Below, piece by piece: positions 20,955 to 27,290 of a DNA stretch of 27,290 bases. Each line of letters begins with the position of its first letter. The stretch's first letter is position 1. The DNA comes from an uncultured Pseudomonadota bacterium (lineage in GTDB: Bacteria; Pseudomonadota; Gammaproteobacteria; Xanthomonadales; Ahniellaceae). The notes under the pieces were generated by a model. That model saw only the letters and a program-made list of their open reading frames with translations, was not told the origin of the DNA and ran no database searches. A program made the position numbers and the translations under genes. The stretch is from positions 1 to 27,290 of the forward strand of contig CALKUS010000047.1 of NCBI GenBank assembly GCA_937996755.1. The letters run 5' to 3'.

Positions 20955-22211
20955 ATGCCGCCCGCGCCCCGCACCCGCCTCGACCCGGTCCCGCTCGCCG
21001 TCCTGCTGGCGTTGCTGGCGATGTTCGGCCCCTTCACGATCGATGCGTTCTTCCCCGCCTTCCACGCCGTGGAGCGCGAGCTGTCGGCGTCGCCGTGGCA
21101 GATGCAGCAGACGATCAGCGTCTACCTGCTGGCGTACGCGGTGATGAGCCTGTTCCACGGGCCGGTGTCGGACGCGCTCGGCCGGCGCCGCGTGATCCTC
21201 GTCGGCGTGGGCGGGTTCCTCGCCGCATCGATCGGCTGCGCGATGTCGCAGACCATCGAGCAACTGCTGCTGTTCCGCGGGCTGCAGGGCGTGTTCACGG
21301 GCGCCGGCCTGATCGTGGGCCGTGCGATCGTGCGCGACCTGTACGAAGGGCCGCAGGCGCAGAAGGTGATGGCGATGATCACGCTGTTCTTCGGCGTCGC
21401 GCCCGCGGTCGCGCCCGTGATCGGCGGGCTGGTCTTCCGCATCGCGACGTGGCATGCGGTGTTCTGGTTCCTCGCGCTGTACGGCGCGGCGCTGTTGCTG
21501 CTCTGCCTGCGCGTGCTGCCCGAGACGCATCCGCCGGAAGCGCGTACGCCGTTCCGCGCGGCGCCGCTGTTCGACGCATACCGGCGCATGGCGCTCGACG
21601 GCCGCTTCCTGTTGCTCGCGGTCTGCACGGGATGCAACTTCGGCGCGTTCTTCCTGTACATCAGCTCGGCGCCCGCGTTCGTGGAGAAGCTGCTCGGCCT
21701 CGGCACGCTGGGCTACGCGTGGTTCTTCGTGCCGTGCATCGCCGGGATGATGACGGGCGCCGCGCTCTCCAACCGCTTCGCCGGGCGCATCTCGCCGCGG
21801 CGGACGGTCGCGATCGGCTACGCGATCATGGGCACGGCGATGGCGATCAACCTCGCGTACGACGCGCTGCTGCCGCGGCTCGTCGTCCCGTGGGCCGTGC
21901 TGCCGATCGCGCTGAACTCCGTCGGGATCTCGCTCGCGTTCCCGACGCTTTCGATCAAGATGCTCGATCGCTTCCCGCGCCACCGCGGCACGGCGTCGTC
22001 GCTGCAGGCGTTCGTCTGGGGCGTGATGACGGGGACGATCGCGGGCGCGCTGTCGCCGTTGCTCTCGCATTCCGGCATGACGCTCGCCATCGGCGCGGGT
22101 GCGCTGATGGCGAGCGGGTTGCTCTGCTGGATCTGGTACGCCGCGATCACGCCGGCGGCACAGGTGGAGAAGCCGGTGGAGTTGTCCGAGGAAACGGTCG
22201 AACCGGTGTGA
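20955..22211 (+). CDS. MFS multidrug efflux transporter, Bcr/CflA type
   Basis: The 418-aa product has 12 predicted transmembrane helices. The MFS motif A is GPVSDALGRRRVIL in the loop after helix 2. The Bcr/CflA pattern FGPFTIDAFFPAFHAVERELSASPWQMQQTISVYL, which is given here in the shorter form FTIDAFFPAFHAVERELSAS, lies at the N-terminus, and RGLQGVFTGAGLIVGRAIVRDLYEG follows helix 4. It is a drug/H+ antiporter of the inner membrane by family; the substrate is unknown. The start at 20955 (MPPAPRT) is chosen over 20808 and 20934 because the first helix begins shortly after; TACGCT about 12 nt upstream suggests a possibly leaderless message. Its C-terminal tail is acidic (EKPVELSEETVEPV). 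Confidence 0.88.
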   Translation: MPPAPRTRLDPVPLAVLLALLAMFGPFTIDAFFPAFHAVERELSASPWQMQQTISVYLLAYAVMSLFHGPVSDALGRRRVILVGVGGFLAASIGCAMSQTIEQLLLFRGLQGVFTGAGLIVGRAIVRDLYEGPQAQKVMAMITLFFGVAPAVAPVIGGLVFRIATWHAVFWFLALYGAALLLLCLRVLPETHPPEARTPFRAAPLFDAYRRMALDGRFLLLAVCTGCNFGAFFLYISSAPAFVEKLLGLGTLGYAWFFVPCIAGMMTGAALSNRFAGRISPRRTVAIGYAIMGTAMAINLAYDALLPRLVVPWAVLPIALNSVGISLAFPTLSIKMLDRFPRHRGTASSLQAFVWGVMTGTIAGALSPLLSHSGMTLAIGAGALMASGLLCWIWYAAITPAAQVEKPVELSEETVEPV

Positions 22212-22231
22212 TTTCGCGGTTCGTCGTCTGG

Positions 22232-22323
22232 GTCTGAGTCTGAGTGCGCAAGCCCGAGCCGGCTTGCGCCCTCGCAAGATGCTGAATCGCACGATGGAGC
22301 GCACCCACTACCCAGACTCAGAC
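22232..22323. repeat. Nested inverted repeats between convergent genes
   Basis: GTCTGAGTCTG (22232-22242) pairs with CAGACTCAGAC (22313-22323). Inside it, GCGCAAGCC (22246-22254) pairs with GGCTTGCGC (22261-22269) around a 6-nt loop. The structure lies between the MFS gene and the minus-strand M2 peptidase, a good place for a bidirectional terminator, but no T-run is present. Confidence 0.65.
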
Positions 22324-22358
22324 GACGGCCTGCGACCACGTCGCGGAAAGGCGGCGTT

Positions 22359-24170
22359 TCACCAGCCGCAGGTCTTGCCCTTGTTCTGCTCCTTGAGCCA
22401 GGACTGCAACGGCGCGAAGTAGTCGATGATCGCCGTGGCGTCCATCTGCTCGGTGCCGGTGATCTCCTTCAACGTCGCGGGCCACGGTTGCGACTGGCCG
22501 TGCTGCAGCATCGCCCAGTAGCGTCGGCCCGCTTCCTTGTTGCCGTAGATCGAGCATTCGTTCAGCGGGCCCTCATGGCCCGCGGATTCGCAGAGCGCAC
22601 GGTGGAACTGGAACTGCAGGATGTCGGCGAGGAAGTAGCGCGTGTACGGCGTGTTGCCCGGCACGTGGTACTTCGCGCCCGGGTCGAAGTCGGTTTCCGT
22701 GCGCGCGACCGCGGGCGCGACGCCCTGGTACTTCGCGCGCAGGTCCCACCAGGCCTTGTTGTAGTTTTCCGGCGCGATCGAGCCGTCGAACACGCCCCAG
22801 CGCCAGCGGTCGATCAGCAGGCCGAACGGCAGGAACGCGACCTTGTCGAGCGCCATCTTGAGCTGCGCGTTGATGAGCGCCTCGCGGCTCTGCTTCTGCT
22901 CGCCGACGAGCCCGATCTGGTTCAGGTACTTCGGCGTCATCGACAGCACGATGGTGTCGCCGATCGCTTCGTGGAAGCCGTCGTGCGCGCCGCCCTGGAA
23001 CAGGAACGGCTCGTCGTTGTAGGCGAGGTAGTAATAGACGTGCCCCATCTCGTGGTAGATGGTGCTGAAGTCCTCCTCGTTCGGCTTGATGCACATCTTG
23101 ATGCGCACGTCGCCGTTGAGGTCCATGTCCCATGCGCTCGCGTGGCACACCACGTCGCGGTCGCGCGGCTGCAGGAACTGCGACTTCTCGTAGAACGATT
23201 TCGGCAGGGCCGGGAAGCCGAGCGAGCGGTAGAAGTCCTCCGCGCGCTGCACCATCTTCAGGTGGTCGTAGCCCTGCGCCTTCAGCCCCGCCTCGACGTC
23301 GAGGCCGCCGGCATCGGGATACGGCTCGAGCAGGTCCCACAGGTTGCCCCACTGCTGCGCCCACATGTTGCCCGTGAGGTGCGCCGGAATCATCCCGTCG
23401 ATCGAGCCCTTCTCGCCGTACTTCTGCTCGAGCTTGCCGCGCACGTAGCACTGCAGGTCGTCGTAGAGCGGCTTCACCTGGCCCCAGAGGCGATCGGTCT
23501 CCTGCGAGAATTCGGCGGGCGTCATGTCGTAGCCCGCGCGCCAGAACTCGCCGGTGTCCGCGTAACCGAGCTCGCGCGAGCCTTCGTTCACGAGCGCCGC
23601 GAAGCGCTGGTAGTCGCCACGCATCACGCGCGCCGTGTCGTGCCAGCCGCGCCATGCGTCGAGCTGCGCGTCGTAGTCCCGGCTCGTCTTCAGCACGTCC
23701 TCGAGCTGGCCGAGGTCGCGGCATTCCTGCTTGCCGCCCACGTCCTTGCAGTACTTGCCGGCGCCGTACTCGCCCTCGAGCTTCGTCGCGATCGCGGTGA
23801 GCTCGGCGAGGTGCGCGGGGTCTGCCGGCGCCGGCATCGCGGTGGAGAGCTTCAGCAGCTTGAGCTGGCGCGCCGTGGCCGGTGCGAGCGAGACGCCGTC
23901 GAAGCGCTTCGACGCCTCCACGTTGCGCTTGACCATCGACAGGAAGCGCTCGTTCGCCTTCGCGGCGAGCATCTGCGTGTCGCCGTTGATGTACGTCACC
24001 GAGACCCACTGTGCCGCGGAAAGCTCGGGATAGATCGCGCGCGCCTCGCCTTCCACGGCCTTCACGAACGCATCGGCTTCGGCGGGCGTGCCCTTGTCAT
24101 CGGCGAACGCGGGAACGGTGGCGAACGACAGCGCGGCGGCGAGCGCGGCGCGAAGCGGCGTGGATCGCAT
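22359..24170 (-). CDS. M2-family dipeptidyl carboxypeptidase (angiotensin-converting enzyme-like)
   Basis: The 603-aa product has a signal peptide (residues 1-23, ending AFADD). The zinc-binding HEMGH is at 373-377 and the third zinc ligand Glu401 (in FHEAIGD) is at 401. The rest of the ACE active site is visible: His502 in KYHVP, then Tyr509/Arg511/Tyr512 in YTRYFLADILQFQFH. The three disulfide pairs of ACE look retained: Cys141/150, Cys342/360 and Cys527/539. Bacterial M2 enzymes such as XcACE of Xanthomonas cleave dipeptides from C-termini in the periplasm. The start at 24170 has GGAGTG about 7 nt upstream. It is a single-gene unit, divergent to nothing obvious. Confidence 0.95.
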   Translation of the reverse strand: MRSTPLRAALAAALSFATVPAFADDKGTPAEADAFVKAVEGEARAIYPELSAAQWVSVTYINGDTQMLAAKANERFLSMVKRNVEASKRFDGVSLAPATARQLKLLKLSTAMPAPADPAHLAELTAIATKLEGEYGAGKYCKDVGGKQECRDLGQLEDVLKTSRDYDAQLDAWRGWHDTARVMRGDYQRFAALVNEGSRELGYADTGEFWRAGYDMTPAEFSQETDRLWGQVKPLYDDLQCYVRGKLEQKYGEKGSIDGMIPAHLTGNMWAQQWGNLWDLLEPYPDAGGLDVEAGLKAQGYDHLKMVQRAEDFYRSLGFPALPKSFYEKSQFLQPRDRDVVCHASAWDMDLNGDVRIKMCIKPNEEDFSTIYHEMGHVYYYLAYNDEPFLFQGGAHDGFHEAIGDTIVLSMTPKYLNQIGLVGEQKQSREALINAQLKMALDKVAFLPFGLLIDRWRWGVFDGSIAPENYNKAWWDLRAKYQGVAPAVARTETDFDPGAKYHVPGNTPYTRYFLADILQFQFHRALCESAGHEGPLNECSIYGNKEAGRRYWAMLQHGQSQPWPATLKEITGTEQMDATAIIDYFAPLQSWLKEQNKGKTCGW

Positions 24171-24244
24171 GGGAACACTCCGGCGGGAAAGCCGGCGAGG
24201 CTAGGCTCGTACCGCCGGTTGCGCAAGCCGCGTTGCAGCGACGC

Positions 24245-24697
24245 TCAGCCGGTGGGCAGCCCGCGCGACGCGAGCCACGCGCGCGCGTCGTCGGCGTCGC
24301 GCTCGAACCACGCGCGCGTCGAGCCGAGGCGGAAGCTGTAGCCCCATTCGTCCATGTCGCGCATGACCCGCTCGCGGCCGACACCCGGCAGCGCATCGGC
24401 CAGCAGCACCTGCAGGTAACAGGTTGCGTCCTCTTCCTGCGTGCAGTCGCTCGCGTCCGTGTGCACGAGCGCGCGCCGTTCCGGCGGCAGCACGATCAGA
24501 TGGCAGGCCTCGTGCAGGAGCGAGTGCACGGGCGTGTCGCGGCGCGCGTAGACGACGTTGCCGATCACGCCGGCTTCGGGCTCGCCCCAGTGCGACCCCG
24601 GAATGGCGTCACCGTCGGCGACGAGCTCGAGCGCGAGCCCGTGTCGCGCGAGGAGCGCGCGCGCGTCGCCCGCCGCGATGTCACCGAGCAGCAGCAA
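24245..24697 (-). CDS. Putative zinc metalloprotease-like protein (HEACH motif)
   Basis: The 150-aa frame has a HEACH motif at 62-66 (HExxH) in VHSLLHEACHLIVLP. An acidic and cysteine-containing segment, DCTQEEDATCYLQ, follows at 84-96, in the position where a third ligand Glu (Glu88/89) would be expected. This resembles small gluzincin-type domains, but no named family is recognised. No ATG or GTG lies at the N-terminus: the first candidate is TTG at 24697. That codon sits five codons after, and in the same frame as, the TGA of the upstream GNAT gene. It may be expressed by reinitiation or readthrough. Its stop is at 24245. Confidence 0.65.
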   Translation of the reverse strand: MLLLGDIAAGDARALLARHGLALELVADGDAIPGSHWGEPEAGVIGNVVYARRDTPVHSLLHEACHLIVLPPERRALVHTDASDCTQEEDATCYLQVLLADALPGVGRERVMRDMDEWGYSFRLGSTRAWFERDADDARAWLASRGLPTG

Positions 24698-24712
24698 GCG
24701 CGCTCGTTGCGA

Positions 24713-25318
24713 TCAGTTGCCGCCGGCGACGCGTGCCGCGCGCGACATCGGCTCGCGCGACGCGAGCCACGACAGCGCGGGCAGCTTGCCGGCGCCGCCG
24801 TCCAGGTACGTTTCCTTCACCCAGTGGTACGAGCACAGCGGCTTCACCAGCAGGCTCACGCGATGTCCCGACGCGAGCGTCTGCTGGCCTTCTTCCTTGA
24901 ACCCGTAGGTGCCGTGGAAGAGGACCGACGCGTCGTCGCGCGGATCGAGGAACACCTCGCAGCACAGCAGCGGCGAGCGCACCTCGGCGTAGCTCTGCAC
25001 GTCGGCGTAGAACACGCGGCCGAGGCCGTGCCCGCGATACGGGCGCGCGATCACGATGCGGTCGACGTAGACGAAGTCGCTGTATCGGGCGCAGAACCAT
25101 GCGTAGTTCTGCGAGTCGTACTCGACGCCGGGGCGCAGGCCGATCAGGAACCCGGCGAGGTGGCCGTCGATCTCGGCGACGCGGAAATACACCGCGATCT
25201 CGAACAGGTGGCGCAGCCGCCGGGCATCGATCGGCAGGATTCCGGGACCGGCTGCGTTGTTGAGCGCGAGCACCGCATCGAGGTCCGCCTCGCGGACGTC
25301 CCGGATGGAAAGGGCCAT
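24713..25318 (-). CDS. GNAT-family N-acetyltransferase
   Basis: The 201-aa product shows the GNAT fold. An N-terminal helix begins IRDVREADLDAVLALNNAAG. Motif A, RPYRGHGLGR at 92-101, is the acetyl-CoA pyrophosphate-binding loop (R/QxxGxG/A), and motif B, near FLDPRDDASVLFHGTYGFKE, contains the 'FxxxYGF' ending. It would transfer acetyl groups to a small amine or protein; the substrate is unknown. The start at 25318 (MALSIRD) is chosen because the open frame upstream to 25399 has Arg/Asn-rich non-homologous sequence. GGGAG lies about 10 nt upstream. The last codons are followed by a single TGA and then the HEACH frame. Confidence 0.85.
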   Translation of the reverse strand: MALSIRDVREADLDAVLALNNAAGPGILPIDARRLRHLFEIAVYFRVAEIDGHLAGFLIGLRPGVEYDSQNYAWFCARYSDFVYVDRIVIARPYRGHGLGRVFYADVQSYAEVRSPLLCCEVFLDPRDDASVLFHGTYGFKEEGQQTLASGHRVSLLVKPLCSYHWVKETYLDGGAGKLPALSWLASREPMSRAARVAGGN

Positions 25319-25497
25319 GCGTGTCAATCTCCCTGTGCGATTGTCCGCGGCCGCGGCAGCGAAGCGGGCGGGATTATCGCACGGCAGGCCGTTGGGCAAA
25401 GGTTAAATATCCATGTCGCCGCGGCGACGGCTCGTGGCGAGGCGATGACTAACGGCCGATTGCAGCGCGCTGCGGCGCAGCGAACAATGGGCGCGCC
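25319..25497. other. Divergent intergenic region between the GNAT gene and the histidine kinase
   Basis: About 180 bp. An AT-rich GGTTAAATATCC at roughly 25400-25411 could hold a -10 element for either direction, and AACAAT about 12 nt before the kinase ATG could be a -10 giving a near-leaderless mRNA. No terminator, RNA gene or repeat is evident. Confidence 0.4.
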
Positions 25498-26658
25498 ATG
25501 CGCCTGCCCCGCCTCAACCACATCGACCTGCTGCGCTACGCCGGCCTGTTCACCTATGCCTGCGTCGGCCTGCCGCTGCTCGTCGAGTCGCTCGACCCGG
25601 CCGGTGCGATCTCGCCGCTGGAGCACGCGGGCTGGGTGGTGTCGTACGTGCTGTTCGGCGTTTCGTACTGGTACCTGATGCCGAACCTCGGCTCGCTGCG
25701 GCCGACGCCCGACCGCTGGACCATGCTGCTCGCGATGAGCGTTGCCGCCGTTGCGATCAGCTACTTCAGTCGCTCGGGCCTCGCCGGCATCCTGCTGCTC
25801 GTGATGTCGGGCGTGCTGCCGTGGATGCTCAGCGCCGGCGCGGGGCTCGCGTGGCTGCTCGGCGAAACGGTCGCGCTGATCCCGGTCTATTCCACGCGAA
25901 TCGAGAACTACAACTGGATCGCGGGCGTCCTGCAGAGCGCGCTCTACTTCGGCTTCTCGGGCTTCACGCTCGTCACGTCGCTCGTCGCGAAGGGCCAGGC
26001 GGAGGCGCGCGAGGAGCAGCGCCGCCTGAACGCCGAGCTGCGCGCGACGCGCGCGCTGCTCGCCGAATCCACGCGCATGAACGAGCGCGTACGCATCTCG
26101 CGCGAGCTGCACGACCTGCTCGGCCACCACCTGACGGCGCTTTCGCTCAACCTGGAGGTGGCGTCGCACCTCGTGAAGGACCAGGCGCTGGACAAGGTGC
26201 GCCAGGCGCAGACCGTCGCGCGCCTGCTGCTGGCCGACGTGCGCGAAGCCGTCAGCCAGCTGCGCCACGACGAGGAGGTGGACCTCTCGAAGGCGCTGAC
26301 CGCGCTCGTCGAGAACGTGCCCGAGCCGCGCATCCACCTGGAGCTGCCGGAGGAATTCGGCGCGCAGGACCCGCGCCGCGCCCAGGTCATGCTGCGCTGC
26401 GCGCAGGAGGTGATCACGAACACGATCCGCCATGCGCGCGCGAAAAACCTCTGGCTCCGCTTCGAGCGCGGGCCCGATAATGCGCTGCTGATGCACGCGC
26501 GGGACGACGGCGAGGGTGCCGACGCGCTGAAACAGGGGCATGGGCTCACCGGCATGCGCGAGCGACTCGCGCAGCTCGGCGGGGCCCTGAGCATCGACAC
26601 CGGCCGTGGCCGGGGATTCGCGCTCGACGCGCGACTGCCGCAGGAGACGACGACATGA
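25498..26658 (+). CDS. Sensor histidine kinase, NarL-partner type (HisKA_3)
   Basis: The 386-aa product has about six transmembrane helices in the first 165 residues and no large periplasmic loop, as in DesK-type intramembrane sensors. A coiled linker (REEQRRLNAELRATRALL) leads to the HisKA_3 dimerisation domain with phospho-acceptor His205 (SRELHDLLGHHLTALS). The HATPase domain shows an N box (QEVITNTIRHARA), DDGEGAD, and HGLTGMRERLAQLGG. It would phosphorylate the LuxR-type regulator encoded 37 nt downstream, probably in response to membrane state, by analogy with DesK. The ATG at 25498 is the first in frame with the transmembrane domain. Confidence 0.9.
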   Translation: MRLPRLNHIDLLRYAGLFTYACVGLPLLVESLDPAGAISPLEHAGWVVSYVLFGVSYWYLMPNLGSLRPTPDRWTMLLAMSVAAVAISYFSRSGLAGILLLVMSGVLPWMLSAGAGLAWLLGETVALIPVYSTRIENYNWIAGVLQSALYFGFSGFTLVTSLVAKGQAEAREEQRRLNAELRATRALLAESTRMNERVRISRELHDLLGHHLTALSLNLEVASHLVKDQALDKVRQAQTVARLLLADVREAVSQLRHDEEVDLSKALTALVENVPEPRIHLELPEEFGAQDPRRAQVMLRCAQEVITNTIRHARAKNLWLRFERGPDNALLMHARDDGEGADALKQGHGLTGMRERLAQLGGALSIDTGRGRGFALDARLPQETTT

Positions 26659-26695
26659 CGAACGGGCACCGGCACGAAGCCACGGGGAACGCGCG

Positions 26696-27290
26696 ATGAT
26701 TTCCGTGTGCCTCGTCGACGACCAGACGCTCGTGCGCCAGGGCATCCGCTCGCTGCTGGAGCTCTCGGATTCCATCCGCGTGGTCGCGGAAGCGGCGGAC
26801 GGCGCACAGGCGGTGGAGATGATCCCGCGCATCAAGCCCGACGTCGTGCTGCTCGACATGCGCATGCCGAACCTGTCCGGGCTCGACGTGCTCAACGCGC
26901 TGGCCGGTACCAACCAGTTGCCGCCGACGATCATCCTCACCACGTTCGACGACGACCAGATGGTGCTCGCGGGCATGAAGGCCGGCGCGCGCGGGTACCT
27001 GCTGAAGGACGTGTCGCTCGAGCAGCTGGTGGAAGCGGTGAAGACCGTTGCGAGCGGCGGCTCGCTCGTGCAGCCGGTCGTCACGCAGCGCCTGCTCACC
27101 GGCCTGAAGCACATGACGAACGACTTCGCGTCGCTCGACCGCCCGGATCCGCTCACCGAGCGCGAGACCGAGATCCTGCGCCTGATGGCCGGCGGCTACA
27201 GCAACAAGGAAATCGCGAACTCGCTCGGCGTCGCCGAGGGCACGGTGAAGAACCACGTGTCGAACATCCTGTCGAAGCTCGGCGTTCGCG
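26696..27290 (+). CDS. NarL/FixJ-family response regulator (3' end cut by the window)
   Basis: There are 198 codons in the window. The REC domain has the acidic pair Asp8/Asp9 (VDDQTLVR), phospho-acceptor Asp54 (LLDMRMP), Thr of LTTFDD at about 82-83, and Lys104 (LLKD). The LuxR-type HTH is LTERETEILRLMAGGYSNKE, then IANSLGVAEGTVKNHVSNIL, running past the edge at KLGVR. It is the cognate partner of the upstream kinase, from which it is separated by 37 nt. The ATG at 26696 is the obvious start, giving MISVCLVDDQ. Confidence 0.93.
   Translation, partial: MISVCLVDDQTLVRQGIRSLLELSDSIRVVAEAADGAQAVEMIPRIKPDVVLLDMRMPNLSGLDVLNALAGTNQLPPTIILTTFDDDQMVLAGMKAGARGYLLKDVSLEQLVEAVKTVASGGSLVQPVVTQRLLTGLKHMTNDFASLDRPDPLTERETEILRLMAGGYSNKEIANSLGVAEGTVKNHVSNILSKLGVR

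Noticed and set aside
1..27290. tRNA, rRNA or riboswitch genes
   Set aside because: No T-loop or cloverleaf signature, rRNA-like segment or known aptamer core was noticed by eye on either strand; a covariance-model search was not possible here.

Overview
The window is high-GC, densely packed gammaproteobacterial chromosome. It most resembles the Lysobacterales (Xanthomonadales: Lysobacter, Luteimonas, Xanthomonas relatives). This rests on the family mix (OmpA porin with a thrombospondin-type-3 linker, secreted ACE-like M2 peptidase, PurT, Bcr/CflA pump), on families of short palindromic intergenic repeats typical of that group, and on the strong GC3 bias that produces long antisense shadow frames. 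The taxonomic call is inference; no rRNA or tRNA gene was seen.

Layout, left to right. The left edge holds the first 21 codons of mutL on the minus strand. About 720 bp without a credible gene follow, filled with perfect hairpins and a short REP-type array that runs almost up to the start of a CFA-synthase-like methyltransferase. A convergent terminator separates this from a minus-strand OmpA-family porin. Next come a lone prpD (minus) and a divergent four-gene cluster: a small soluble protein, two DUF5985-like mini membrane proteins and a DAO-type FAD oxidoreductase. A 28-bp inverted repeat lies between that cluster and the minus-strand purT/small-protein pair, which overlap by ATGA. On the plus strand a secreted transglutaminase-like protein overlaps a second predicted secreted protein.

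From 11.2 to 13.4 kb lies the most interesting cassette. It encodes an SPFH/band-7 membrane protein, an Arc-type ribbon-helix-helix regulator, a DUF4177-like small protein and a CPBP intramembrane protease. These are stitched together by two micro-ORFs and ATGA/GTGA/TGATG junctions, behind a paired GATATC site that could be the Arc-type operator. A VanY-type carboxypeptidase follows.

On the minus strand from 19.5 back to 14.3 kb is a compact operon: GldA-type ATPase, GldF-type permease, GldG-type auxiliary protein, DUF4340 protein and DUF423 protein. This is an ABC system whose function outside Bacteroidetes gliding is not established. Upstream of it is a membrane-anchored SRPBCC/GyrI-like protein. 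The right part carries a Bcr/CflA-type MFS pump, an M2 (ACE-like) dipeptidyl carboxypeptidase, and a GNAT acetyltransferase in the same frame as, and one TGA away from, a small HEACH putative metalloprotease. It ends with a NarL-type two-component pair (histidine kinase plus response regulator) cut by the window edge.
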